From contig JACCGJ010016073.1 in NCBI GenBank assembly GCA_013407085.1, forward strand, positions 1 through 64,000: a DNA stretch of 64,000 nt. The letters run 5' to 3'. How positions within the stretch are numbered: position 1 is the first letter of the stretch; each line of letters opens with the position of its first letter. Under the pieces are notes generated by a model. The model was not told where the DNA came from, ran no database searches, and saw nothing but the letters and a program-made list of their open reading frames with translations. The position numbers and the translations under genes were made by a program. The stretch comes from Atriophallophorus winterbourni. Taxonomy: Eukaryota > Platyhelminthes > Trematoda > Plagiorchiida > Microphallidae. Of this stretch, positions 11,480 to 22,779 are shown piece after piece.

Positions 11480-12630
11480 ACCCATAAAGGTTTTATAGCT
11501 ACGCACAGTCAAAAGGAAAAACTACGGAAAACATAGGAGATTTGAAACTGAAGGACGGAAAAGTTGCCGATACCGACCTATCTAAGGCGACCGCCTTCTC
11601 AGGGTTTTTCAGTAGCGTTCAACGACGGAATAATTCTTCGAACGCACCGTCAGGTCTGCTTAACCTGACACCTGGTGTCTATGTATTAGATGAGTTGTCC
11701 TTCAATGAGGCTGAGGTCTTTGACGCACTTATCCATGTTCGTGTCAACAAATCTGAGGGACCGGACGGCATCTACTCAATTATGCTTACAAATCTTGCCT
11801 CAGTGCTTGCCGAACCGTTTTGCCAGCTCTTTAATTCATGCCTGCAACTAGGAGTTGTTCCCAGTAAGTGGAGGGAAGCCATAGTCGTGCCAATACACAA
11901 AGGCGGTTGCAGGTCAACTGTTGGTAACTATAGACCGGTCAGCCTGACCAGCACCGTCTCGAAAGTAATGGAAAAACTGCTGCGTGATAAAATCTGTCAG
12001 CATCTTTGTCGGCATTCTCTGTTGAGTGTAACTCAGCATGGATTTCTTAAGAGTAGATCATGCCTGACAAATCTTCTTAGTTGTCTCAATACTATCACTA
12101 AGAGAATGGATGAAGGGAAGCCTGTCGAAGCCCTCTACCTAGACTTCAGCAAGGCTTTCGATTCCGTTAATCACCGCCTTCTAGAGATTAGGCTTGCAGC
12201 CAAAGTCATATGTGGTAGTCTACTCGCTTGGATAAAGGCCTTTCTTACAGGTAGGACATTCCGAGTGAGAGTAGGATGTACGCTGTCGAATCAAACCGAC
12301 GTGATCAGTGGTGTACCCCAAGGTTCGGTACTTGGTCCTCTTCTATTCCAGATTTTCATCGATGACTTGTCCTCTGAATTGGAGTGCTCATGCTTCATTT
12401 TTACGGATGATGTGAAATTCATCGGATCAACGGATGAAGATACCTTGATGCACGACCTTGAGCGGGTCATAAACTGGTCATACCAGTGGGATCTACCACT
12501 GAACCTAAATAAAAGCCAACACTTGTCAACACTGGTTGATAAGATTTCAGTCCAGGTGGCGGGGAATTCCCTCAGTGTTAACGCCACACAGTGTGTTAAG
12601 GATTTGGGTGTACTGGTTAGGGCTGACTTA
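11480..12630 (+). pseudogene. CR1-like LINE, copy 3
   Basis: A single open frame covers the whole palm: ESGPDGI-type region (SEGPDGIYSIML), NYRPVSLTSTVSKVMEKLL, YLDFSKAFDSVNH, SGVPQGSVLGPLLF and FTDDVKF near 12403. The motif is FTDD instead of FADD. It breaks off at KDLGVLVRADLR near 12630, where unrelated sequence begins. The longest uninterrupted LINE frame in the window, but truncated at both ends. Confidence 0.9.
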
Positions 12631-12639
12631 CGCAAAAAC

Positions 12640-13339
12640 GTTGTTTCAAGGGGCTTAGGACCAATGCTCATTGAATTGGTAGATTTTGGGATGCAAAACG
12701 TGTCCGTCACAGCTACATCATGCAAGCTAAGTATATCACTGAGGAATCTCCATTGTAGCTGATCGTGTTTGCGCTGCACTGCTTCATCAGTTGTTTCATC
12801 AGCTTCTGGGACGTATCATGTCCACATTGGGAGTATTTTGCAACGTGATTCTTTGGTTTTGAAACTGAGTGTTTCCGCTAAACCCTCAGATGAGCAAGTG
12901 GCGTTGGCTCCTTGACGTTTTGCGGACCAGGGATGTTTTAGGCAGACAGGCCTTTAACAGTCGCATTTGCAACATCTGAAACTCCGTGTTAAATCGGACG
13001 AAGATTCAGCGTTTATCTGACTGGTATTACCGTCAGTGGTTTACGATTTATCGAAACCTATACTGGCAAAATGAGAATTCCGAGCGGTTACCAGGGTCTC
13101 TACCGATGTCTTCAACGTTTGTAGGAGAAGCTCTAAGCTCAGCATCCGATCATCCAGGTTGCATTGCTCAATACTTGTTGGAGCAGCTAAATCTGCGTTC
13201 GGGTAAGCATGCAAATGAATATTTTGTTAATGATCACAATTTATATAAGTTCTGCAAGATTTCTCCTCAATATCTTCCCGCATCAATGCAAGAGGGTTGG
13301 AGAAATAGGATTAGATGTTTTGTTACGCCAGATATTTAG
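12640..13339 (+). pseudogene. Unidentified protein-like remnant between LINE pieces
   Basis: I do not recognise this family. Three frames in succession give protein-like stretches: HSYIMQAKYITEESP near 12710, VADRVCAALLHQLFHQLLGR near 12755, and from 12890 MSKWRWLLDVLRTRDVLG with one in-frame stop before the open frame 12986-13339 (SDWYYRQWFTIYRNLYW, FVGEALSSASDHPGCIAQYL). Composition is unlike the flanking LINEs and no RT or transposase motif is seen. It may be a decayed retrocopy of a host gene or a captured piece of another element. Function unknown. Confidence 0.4.
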
Positions 13340-13366
13340 ACGTTTTCCCCGGTTTATTTTCCTCTC

Positions 13367-13840
13367 ATGATGTACACATATATACACCTGGTTCTAGACT
13401 ATGCTGCACATGCCTGGACACCATGGCTTCAAAAAGACATCATACTTTTGGATCGTATATATCAGAAATCTTATAAGCTTGTCATTGGACTCGAAAATAT
13501 GCAATTCGCCGGGCAACTCAGGCGACTGGATCTGAGGACAGTTTCACAAAGGAGAATGCGGAGTGATGTTATCATCGTAAACAGAATACTTTCTACTGAT
13601 TCCCACCCCCTGGTACTATTATTCCACCTTCGAACTTCCAGCAACAACCGTCGCCATGGTTGCAAGTTGGAAATACCACATTCCAAAGGGAACTGGCGCA
13701 GATATTTTTATTTGCTTCGTGTGTGCTTTGTTTGGAATTCCCTAACTTCCGATTTGTACCTATAGTTCCACTCTATCATTATTGTAGAGTTAATTGCTTT
13801 ACCAACCAGAAATCTTGGATCTTGGATCTTGATTCATTGT
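13367..13840 (+). pseudogene. CR1-like LINE C-terminal tail with heptamer tail
   Basis: Reads LVLDYAAHAWTPWLQKDI, LDRIYQKSYKLV, RRYFYLLRVCFVWNSL, the thumb and tail of the second LINE subfamily in this window. After the frame it ends in a TCTTGGATCTTGGATCTTGA run, a short tandem repeat like those that close CR1 elements. 5'-truncated copy. Confidence 0.8.
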
Positions 13841-14555
13841 GCTTCGTATACAATGCATGACAATCATTTCAACCGACCTAGTTCACATCTACACTACCAT
13901 CGTACTTAATCTCAAAATCACAAGCAGTCATGGTCAATTCATTCTGAATGACGGTGCGTTTTCCAGTGAGTAACATGTCCAAGATGAAAGGTTGGTCAAT
14001 CGATTAACTTCATTCAAACCGTTTTCAGAGAGTGGTCAGTCCAAGACGGTTCGAAGTACAAGATGCATTTGGTGTTATATATGTTACCTTTCCGGTAATA
14101 TAACCAAGAAACATTTACATGTCATTGAACCAGGCTTACTTTTATTTGTATTTCATCATAACCGTCGAAACGTGTTAATTTAAAACAACTACAATTCGGG
14201 TTCCGAAAAGATTTTGTATAGCGAAACTCTTAATTGTTTAGTTTTGTTGCACATCTGGACGTAAGTTTGAGTATAATTTGTTTAAATAAACTCAATTCAA
14301 TTCACATTCAATTTTAATGGTCTGCTATATATATGTATATATATATATATATATAGCCACAGAATATTATTACAAGTACGAACAATGTAGCAACCAAACA
14401 CGGGATTTAATTGCTTACTGAGCAGTTCAAGAAACAGGTAAAATCCAAATAGCAAAAGACGTTTTCGATTGATGGGATGACACATGTAGATCCATGGACT
14501 CAAAATGTAAAGTTTTCTGAAATGCACGGGTTGAGTATGCATTGGAAAATATGAG
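13841..14555. other. Spacer, no gene seen
   Basis: Only a (TA)n run at about 14326-14356 stands out. The sequence just before it (TAAACTCAATTCAATTCACA) resembles a LINE 3' tail, but no coding part is attached. Confidence 0.4.
14326..14356. repeat. (TA)n microsatellite
   Basis: Alternating TA with one G interruption. Confidence 0.9.
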
Positions 14556-14574
14556 GTGACTAATGGAATAATAT

Positions 14575-14933
14575 AACTCCGCCAAGGACGGTCCCAAGCC
14601 CGTCTGAGAAAGGAGGAGGGTTGGGCTTAGGGCTTGCAACCCTATCCCGTAAAACCTACATTGCTACGGAAACGATGACAACAGATCCGTGGTTCGGTCA
14701 TGTCTGCAGGATGGATCCCAGTTCGCATACGAAGGTAGCCATGCACTGGCATCCGCAAGGTAAACGAAAAAGGGGACGGCCCAAGGAAACTTGGCGCAGA
14801 ACATTGGAACGCGAACTACATGCACAAGGATTCACGGTGCAGACGGCAACGGAAAGAGCGACAGACCGGAGCCACTGGCGTGGAGTTGTCTTCGCCTCAT
14901 GTGCCACCCGGCACGGAGAGGACTGAATTATAA
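14575..14933 (+). pseudogene. 5'-truncated LINE, C-terminal tail, with target duplication
   Basis: The frame gives WFGHVCRMDP, KRKRGRPKETWRRTLEREL and RSHWRGVVFASC, the conserved end of a LINE ORF2 clade different from the CR1 copies here (GRP-TWRR motif). The inserted piece is flanked by similar sequences: GACTAATGGAATAATATAA on the left (14558-14576) and GACTGAAATGGAATAATTTA on the right (14935-14954). That looks like a target site duplication and supports a short 5'-truncated insertion. Confidence 0.8.
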
Positions 14934-14955
14934 TGACTGAAATGGAATAATTTAT

Positions 14956-15990
14956 AAGATTCCATCGCAGCAGCTTACGCAGAATCTGACACAACTTGCG
15001 AATAACAAAGTTTGGGTACTTCCATACAGCCCACTAAACGGACAATGATTAGCAAATCACCACCATATCACATATGTGATTTCCACTTTTCACAAGCTTA
15101 ATCAAGTTCAAGTTGCGTTTTTGCACGACACATTCACCACAACGTTAAGTATTTTCGATTGAAAACAACGGATTTATTTCTAATAATAAACTAGAAATGA
15201 AATTGTGACCTTGACCGTATTCACATTAATTTACATCGCCAGCCTTGGAAAACACACTCACTTAGATGACTAACGAGCAAGTGTTAATAAGCAAGATTGC
15301 AATTTAAGGTAAATCCAGCTTTCAATGAATCTAGAAAGCTGGTGAATTTGATCTATTTTGGAATCGCATACCAAGTTACATCACCAGCTCAGTGCCAAAC
15401 ATCACGCTGAGAGGCCACACGTTTTCATACCTACGCACTTCTGGACCAAAACAGCCCTTTACGTAAGTTCCAGGTGGTAGAACATTTCTTGTGATTGATT
15501 CATATGTTACAAGTTACCTAGATCATTCATCATATTTCATGCCCTGTGATGAATCCCCTTGAATAGCACGACGGCGAAGTGTAGCTATTATGAACAAAAA
15601 TTTGGTCGGGCAGCCTTAAGTGAGCAGATCAGTAGTTGTTTTTCAAACGACTCTCTCTTTAGTTTCCGGTCATTACAGTTGTATACTGTCATTTCGAACC
15701 GATACATAACTTTACCTAACTCAATCGAATTGCATCGGATGAACACATGCTGAAGACCGTGATGAATAAGTGGTTTGTCATCGCGATGTGGATTCACGAG
15801 ATCACAGTGCAAACCATTTGGTGCTGCCACAGCTTGCGCAACCTCAGACAGTGTGGTGGCTGATTGTTTTTTTTTTGAACGGAATAATCCCTAAGCCTTC
15901 GAAATACTTTTGTTGAATCTTTTGATCTGTTGGAAACTACATATTACTGTATCAGGAATATTCATTGACGCTTCTTTCTATTCGTGCTGT
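14956..15990. other. Spacer, no gene seen
   Basis: Open frames here are short and resemble nothing I know. No repeat border recognised. Confidence 0.35.
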
Positions 15991-15997
15991 CAGGGTA

Positions 15998-16283
15998 ATT
16001 TAAGGTTTTTAATTGTTCAAAAAGCAAAAAGATTAACAACAACCATAGGGTAATATAAATAAAATGTGTGTATATAAAACAAAATAAACGTTTAGATTAA
16101 ACAGCATATAGGTATTCGGGAAACGAATAATTCAATAAATTTTCGTCTAAATTTGTTTCAAACCCATGCATACTAGTGGAGTGAGCAACGGTAGAAGGTA
16201 AACTCTTCCAAGTATAACAGATATGGACCGAATAAAAGTACCGTCTACAGTTCAAGCCGGAATAGTATACCACTAGCATATAT
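15998..16283 (-). pseudogene. CR1-like LINE 3' end fragment, copy a
   Basis: On the minus strand a short frame reads GLNCRRYFYSVHICYTWKSL, the last conserved segment of CR1 ORF2 (RLNCRR-FF-VRVCF-WNSLP). It is followed by the 3' untranslated end. A related piece lies directly next to it at 16284-16580. Confidence 0.7.
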
Positions 16284-16580
16284 TTATTCAAAGTAATTCA
16301 AGGTTCTTAATGGTCTAAAACGCATCAAGGCTAACAACAACAATAGGATGGATAAATTGAATTTTAAGTGTATAAATAGATATGGAAGTTGATTAGGCAG
16401 TATAAATGTGTTCTGGAAATTCGTCTAATTTCATTTTATATTCATGCAATCTAGTGGAGTGAGCAACGGCAGAAGTTAAACTGTTTCAAGTAAAACAGTC
16501 ACAGACACAATAAAAATACCTTCTACAGTTCAGGCGAGAATGGGATACCACCCTCCGATAATTTCGCGTGAATACATCGA
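16284..16580 (-). pseudogene. CR1-like LINE 3' end fragment, copy b
   Basis: Parallel to copy a: RRYFYCV...VAHSTRLH-like frames on the minus strand, but more decayed. Copy and neighbour carry the same coding tail and the same 3' untranslated order, so they lie in tandem. Confidence 0.65.
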
Positions 16581-16910
16581 AAGAATCAAAGAATTAAAGG
16601 CCACCGAATAGCTTTTTTGATTATTCATAACCCTTAATTTTGACGCATATGTAGAAAGAAATGAACAAGATTACAAGGAAATCACTTTTTGTTCATTCGA
16701 TAAACCACAATTGTTTGCACTTCAGTTCCATTTCTCTCGGTATTTTCTCTCTCGTTCTCAAGTTCTCGTCCGACGATCGAGCCAATACAGACACATGCAA
16801 CACTACAACGGCAAAACCAATTTCCATTCCACCGACTACCCGAATTTTTTCCGTGGTCCCGAGAGTGTAGGCCCACGGCTTCAACCAGTCAGGAACGTGG
16901 GGCTCTCGAA

Positions 16911-18043
16911 ATGCAGCATAAAGAGAAATTGCCTAATGCGGTACAGGAGGTTGAAATGGCCGAGATTGCTGCTCCTGCTTCCGACGATGCAGATTCACAG
17001 TTGCAAGATATTAATACCAATCAAAAGGTTGCAAGTTATCTTGCGCATTGTAGGCCTCAAAAGGCAGAAGTAGCTGACTACCTTCGTTCGGAGGTAGAAG
17101 ACTCTCTTCGTAATGAAACGCCCGGTTGTTTACCAAGGTCTTACCTTCCGAAGATAGAATTGATGTCTTTTGATGGTTCAGCTAGCACCTACTGAAACGT
17201 TTTCCGTCCGTTCGAGACCTATGTGGAGTCTAGAACTCGTGATGACGGACAGAGGTTTCTATATTTGCTAAATTATTGCCGACGTATAGCAGAAGAAGCT
17301 ATTGAACAGTGTGTCATGCTGCCACCTGAACGTGCGTATGAGCGGGCGAGATCAATCCTGAAGGACCTCTTCGGGCAACCGCATACAATAGCAAGATCCA
17401 TGCTGGATGGACTGTTCAGTGAGTTTGAAGCAGCACCTTACAGTCTGCAACGATTGTCACACCTGGTGATAAAAATGAGTAATTGCCAAATTGCTTTAGA
17501 GCAAGTGAACTACACTGCGGACCTTATTTCATTGATGGTACTTGAACGCTTGGTCCGCAGTGGGCTGAGAACGTCGAGCAGCGTACCTGCGAAGGCCGAG
17601 AGCGAAATTTCGCGGATTTGATGCGCTTTAATAGTCTACGGGCAAAGGTTGCTAACAGCCGGTTCGGTCAATTAGTAGAGCGAAATCGCAAGGGTAAGAA
17701 CGCTTACACGAGTGAAACTGGTAATAAACCAGTCGTGAATAAAAAGCAAACCTTTGCTCAGTGGCGTGCAGACGACACAAAGAAGATTGAAAATCCAGGA
17801 TGCCCAACCCGTGGGGGTACTCATGGAGTGGCATCTTGCAAAGATTTCATTACCGCCGACTGCGAGACACGTTGGAAAAATGTGAAGCAGTGTCACCTGT
17901 GTTTCAAATGCCTGAAGGCTGGTCATGCCAGAAAATTTTGTCGTGTCACTAATTCATGTCAGGTCGTTGGCTGTGAGGCTCCTCACCACACATTGCTGCA
18001 TTGGGAACCTAAGGTCCAGTCTCACGTTGAAAGCAAACAGTGA
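16911..18043 (+). pseudogene. BEL/Pao gag
   Basis: Capsid-like protein in three pieces (16911-17195, 17223-17621, 17618-18043). Piece one ends SYLPKIELMSFDGSASTY, the typical entry to the BEL gag core (usual continuation: W-x-F-x-x-F), and is cut by a stop and frameshift. Piece two holds FLYLLNYCRRIAEEAIEQC and RSILKDLFGQPHTIA. Piece three has the cysteine-rich RNA-binding part: CKDF, CHLCFKCLKAGHARKFC and CGCEAPHH-like VVGCEAPHHTLLH. The stop of piece three lies next to the start of the protease frame. Confidence 0.85.
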
Positions 18044-19011
18044 GCATGACTAACTGTGGGCAAGTTGTCTCTATGGGGGTATTACCTGTTCGCTTGGTAG
18101 GACCTGGAGGTTTTTTGAAAGCATACGCATTTCTTTATTCTGGTTCCTATACGACGATCGTTTGTCGTGAAGTCGTTGAAAAATTTGGACTTGAGATGCA
18201 AGCTTCAGAAACTCGCATTAAGACGATGAACGGTACAATGTCCGACCTCAACAAGGCTTTGGTCGTTGATGAAATCATGCCCTTTGCAAACATGCGGCCT
18301 CGTTCAAAATTAGCAGGTCGATGGTCCCATCTCAAGGATGTGGTATTTGAGGAAACTGACCGTAAACGCATAGTTATCTTGATTGGATGTGACATCCCGG
18401 AAGCACATTGGACAATCAAACAGCGATTGAGTGCTCGGAAACAGCCATACGCTGTGAAAACCTTACTCGGTTGGGTGTTGTTGGGACCTACGAACTATGA
18501 AGCGCATAAAACAGCCCTGGTCAATCTGCTCTCTGGCGGAATTTGTGAAATAGAATCGCTGTTGAGAAGAATGTACGACTCGGAATTTGAAGATTCGAGT
18601 TGCATCAGGAACTCCCCTTCCGTCGAAGATAGAAAGGTTCTTCAGCTAGTGGAGGAAGAATCGAGGCTAGTCGATGGGCATTACGTAGTACCTCTTCCCT
18701 GGAAGGATAGTGTCCCCAAACTTGCCAGTAATCGGTCAGTCGCGTTCAAAAGGATAGAAAGTTTGAGAAGGCGTTTCCTAAAAGATCCTCAGTTTTGTCT
18801 AAAATACACAGAAGTGATGAATGCCAACGTGACCAAAGGGTATGCAAGGAAGGTTGGACCGTATGTTGCCGAGAGTAATCGGCCCTTGTGGTATCTACCT
18901 CATCACGCTGTGTTGAACCCCAAAAAAACCAGAAAAACTTCGGGTAGTACTGGATTGTGCTGCCAAATTTCATGGGTTTTCACTGAACGATATGCTGTGC
19001 CAGGGCCCTGA
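18040..19011 (+). pseudogene. BEL/Pao protease (A17-like) and RT N-terminal part
   Basis: The protease reads AYAFLYSGSYTTIVCREVV near 18125. In the family this is DSGS or DTGS with the catalytic Asp, so Asp has become Tyr here and the protease is presumably dead. Downstream come LIGCDIPEAHW and KTLLGWVLLGP, the usual BEL A17 blocks, then the approach to RT (RPLWYLPHHAVLNPKKTRK). A frameshift near 19000 separates it from the palm. Confidence 0.85.
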
Positions 19012-20245
19012 TACAACAGCGAATCTGTTTACCGTGCTTTTGCGCTTCAGAATAGGTCAGGTAGCTCTAGCTGCAGACATTGAGGAAATGTTCATGCAAG
19101 TTAAAGTACCTGACAAAGATCTATCGGCATTACGATTTCTGTGGTGGGATGATGCGGATGTCGAAAAAGATCCGGTCGAATTTGAGATGACAGCTCATCC
19201 ATTCGAAGCTACGTCTTCCCCATTCTGCGCCAATTATGCTCTTCGAAAGACCGCAATGGATTTCGCTGGTGATTATGATGAATTTACCCAACGTGCTGTT
19301 ATGGAAAATTTTTATGTTGATGATTGTTTGGTATCATTTGACTGCTCTATTGTCGCCAAGAAATTCGTTGACCAATGTCGACATATGCTTTCTCGAGGCG
19401 GTTTCCGTTTAAGGAAGTGGGTGTCAAACGATAAACGTTTGTTAAAAGACCTGCCGAGTTCAGATTGTGCCACATTTACGGTCAATATGAGTAATTCATA
19501 CGATCATGTGCATGGAGCATTGGGTTTGCAATGGAACGCGGATAGCGACGTCTTTGAATTTCGATTCAACCTACCCGAGAGGCCAATGACTCATCGTGGT
19601 ATACTATCGGCTGTGTCATCATTTTACGACCCGTTGAGGCTTTTGTCTCCACTTTGCCTTCCCCCCAAGATGCTACTTCAAAGACTCTGCAAATCGGGTC
19701 TTGGATGGGACCAACCTATTTGTGAGGCTGATGAAGTTTGTTGGAACGATTGGTTGCGGTTAGTCAATGTAATTGCAACCGTATCTGTGTCAAGATGTAT
19801 CAGATGTGCCTATAACAACTCTCACAGTAACTTTGAGCTGCATATATTCGCCGATGCCTCAGAGACAGGGTACGGTACTGTAGCATACGCTAAACACATT
19901 ATAAGTGCAAACGAATGTCGAAGCTGTATTCTTTTTGGAAAATCCAGAGTAGCTCCCTTGAAAACTGTCACTGTTCCCCGCCTCGAGCTCAATGCTGCAG
20001 TATTGGCTGTACGTGTCAGTGAGTTGTTAAAGGAAGGAATGTCTGAACTTTTCTCTAAAATCTGTTTTTGGACTGATTCTATGATAGTCCTGCACTATAT
20101 ACGCGACACTAATTCTAGATTCTCTACGTTCGTCGTCAACCGCCTAGAGATTATACATCAGTATACCGATTCATCACAGTGGAGTCATGTGAATTCAGGT
20201 AAAAATCCTGCTCCTGGCTTCAAGGAGCATACGTTCGAAATTTGA
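18992..20245 (+). pseudogene. BEL/Pao reverse transcriptase and RNase H
   Basis: RT motif A reads ALAADIEEMFMQVKV near 19070. The catalytic YVDD is intact at about 19313 (MENFYVDDCLVSF). RNase H follows with HIFADASETGYGTVAYAKH near 19840, PRLELNAAVLAVRVSELL and FWTDSMIVLHYI. A frameshift near 20215 stops the frame just before integrase: in the other frame the expected SRSIRS...ELERW linker can be read. So only small changes break an otherwise well-kept domain. Confidence 0.9.
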
Positions 20246-20246
20246 G

Positions 20247-21620
20247 TTGGAGCGATGGTTGACAGGCCCTGTTGTATGGCCAGAGCGAGAATTTCTGAAC
20301 CTGGATACAAACACAGTTCATTCTCCGGAACTAGAACACAAAAGGGTTAATATAACATCGGCAAATAGCTCACTAGAATATGGTTTGAATGCTGTCGGCA
20401 ACTATCACTCTAGTTGGTCGAAGTTACTCAGGAGAATCGCATGGCTGATAAGGTTTGTTGATTACCTCAAACTGAAGTCACCGGAGCGGAATTCGTTGAG
20501 ATCACTGTCTGCAATCACAGTATCCGAACTGCGAAATGCAGAAAGAAAAGTAATCATGTTCGTGCAGCAGGAAGTGTTTGCTGATGACCTTGCACACTAT
20601 GAAACGAAACAGAACAAGAAGTGCCTGAGGCATCGCAGATTTGCCAAGCTGAACCCGATAGTCCTGGATGGAGTCTTATGTGTTGGTGGACGCTTAACTT
20701 ATTCCAGCTATCCTGCGGCTTTTCGTACTCCAATTATCTTACCCTCGCGGCATACTGTCACCGAACTCATCATCCGGTATTTTCATGAAATTGAAGGTCA
20801 TTGTGACATGGGTCATGTGCAGAATTTAATAAGCAGACAATTTTGGATACTTCAAGGGGGTCGCGCAGTGAAAAGGGTGATAGGGAAGTGCACCCGGTGT
20901 CGTAAAAGACTGGCAGTCGAGTGTAAACAGATGATGTTTCCACTTCCATTGGCTCGGATTCAGCAGGGGCTGCGTTGTTTTGAATCGGTTGGTTTGGATT
21001 ATTTTGGACCTTTCCCAGTCAAACGTGGTCGTTCGATTGAGAAAAGGTATGACTGTGTCTTCACTTGTCTACGTGTTAGAGCGGTTCATATTGAAGTTGC
21101 ACACTCGCTCACTACAGATTCGTTCATCATGACACTGATGCGTTTCGTTAGCAGGCGAGGGAAACACGTTGAGATTTATAGTGACAATGGCACGAATTTT
21201 GTAGGGGCTGTTCGAGAGCTGAAAGAGCACATTCAAAGGCTCGATAACCACGTGATCGCTAATCGTCTGGCTGTTCATCATATCCAATGGCACTTTAACC
21301 CCCCTAGTTCTAGCCATAGAGGCGGCGTTTGGGAACGTATGGTGCGTTCAATCAGAAATATTTTAAACGCCATAGTAAATGCGCAGACGGTGACGGACGA
21401 AAGTTTGCATACTTTTATGTGCGAAGCAGAACGTATATTGAATGATCGACCTTTGGTGCCACCGTCATTGGATAGCCGCGACGATGGACCTCTGACTCCA
21501 AACCATCTTCTGTTGATGGGAAGCAACATGGGGATCCCTTCTGATGCTAGATTACGTGATCGGTATACGCGTCAGTGGAAGCAAGTGAATTATCTCACTG
21601 GGATCTTTTGGAATCGATAG
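20247..21620 (+). pseudogene. BEL/Pao integrase
   Basis: N-terminal zinc finger: EIEGHCDMGHVQNLI and KCTRCRKR (HHCC). Core: SVGLDYFGPF near 20995, EIYSDNGTNFVGA near 21175 and HRGGVWERMVRSIR near 21320 give the DDE triad. The C-terminal side reads RILNDRPLVPPS and LTPNHLLLMGS. All catalytic residues are present. The frame stops at 21620 within a region that continues in another frame as the C-terminal domain. Confidence 0.92.
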
Positions 21621-21641
21621 ATCAAGGAGTATCTCCCAACC

Positions 21642-21866
21642 TTGCAAAGGAGGCAAAAATGGTTGAAGCCAGAGAGAAACTTGAAGAAAGGCGATGTCGT
21701 ACTGCTAGTGAGTGACCAAGTCCCAAAGGAAAAGTGGCCGCTAGGGTTGGTGCTCGAATGTAACGATAGTGGAGATGGATTGATTCGAAGAGTAACCGTG
21801 CGCTCATCTGCAGGAATCCTGGAGCGTGACGTTAGGAAGTTATGTTTGCTTGAGGGTGCCGAGTAG
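21642..21866 (+). pseudogene. BEL/Pao C-terminal (DUF5641-like) domain
   Basis: Reads RRQKWLKPERNLKKGDVVLL, EKWPLGLVLE and DGLIRRVTVRSSAG, the standard end of BEL/Pao pol. It is shifted one frame from the integrase. A further GC-rich 3' untranslated stretch leads to the purine tract and LTR. Confidence 0.88.
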
Positions 21867-22216
21867 TGTAGCGGTAGGGTGGGAAATAGGGTGTACCTGG
21901 GGTGTCGGGCCCGGGGGCTGGTGCTTAAGGTGGGAGGCGGGTTTTCGGATCTGCTGACCCCAGAAATACCACCAAGCATTCAGTCTGCCGGTTGCATGCG
22001 AAGACGAACGCTGATTACACTGAAGGCAAATGTTTTAGGTGGGAGGCGGGTCTTCGGGTCTGCCAACTCCAGAGATACCACCAAACATTTGATCGTCGAG
22101 TCGCTGTCATGGGTCGCGCAGGTACGCGGGTCGGGTAGCCAGGTAGAGGAGAGCCCCGCAGTTCAGTGTTTGTGTCTCTACTTGCTTTTCAGATTTTGAG
22201 GAATTTTGGTGGGCGG

Positions 22217-22779
22217 TGTATGAATCCGCGTCGATGTCTTGAAAATTCCTCTTTCGGTCCAGCAAGATCAAACGAACTGGAGAAATTTGTTTCCCACCCT
22301 ACACCCGTGTTCCTTATCCAGTTTTTTGTGTCATAATTTTCCCGTGATATTTTTTGTTTGTTCTTTAATTTAAAAATAACATTTAAACTAAATGTTAAAT
22401 CTGTGAGAGTTTTCTTTCCCGAACATTGATCCTTTGTTTAACTGCACTTGGGCTTCCGCACATTTTGATTTGTCCGTTACCCGTGTTTACCGTTATTGGA
22501 AAACGGTAATTTTTTGTGCTCTCAACTGAGCTGTTTGACTTCCGTTTATTGGACACGTTGGGTTTGCATTGAAACCTGTATTCGATTACCGTTGAGGTTT
22601 GTTATATTTTGTTTGTTAATCGTCTTTGTCAATATAGTACAGCGTAAATTGACGTATTGTTCTGATTTGGGATCGATTCGTAGACACTCGTCACTCCCAG
22701 TATAAGAATATCGTGGCTTGTAGCAGGCAACTAGTTTCCGTGACAGAAACTATTCCCCAGTGACGATTTGGTCGCTACA
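22217..22779 (+). repeat. 3' LTR of the second BEL/Pao element
   Basis: Begins TGTATGAATC after GGTGGGCGG and ends GGTCGCTACA. Same borders as the LTR at 1838-2353 but diverged in between, so the two elements belong to related subfamilies. No second LTR copy was found upstream of gag. Confidence 0.75.

Larger units (their letters stand above)
16600..22779 (+). mobile_element. BEL/Pao LTR retrotransposon, near-complete coding order, one LTR
   Basis: Gag with zinc-binding cysteines, A17-type protease, reverse transcriptase, RNase H, integrase and C-terminal domain follow in BEL/Pao order, ending in a purine tract and an LTR at 22217-22779. I find no matching LTR before gag; the upstream edge near 16600 abuts LINE tails. 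So the element is probably 5'-truncated. Frameshifts and stops near 17195, 17620, 19000, 20215 and 21620 make it non-functional. Confidence 0.88.

Noticed and set aside
16682..16884. Overlapping short frames on both strands before BEL gag
   Set aside because: They overlap each other in several frames without any domain; most likely element leader sequence.
16600..16910. Possible 5' LTR of the second BEL/Pao element
   Set aside because: No TGT...GGTCGCTACA pattern like that at 22217-22779 was found before gag.
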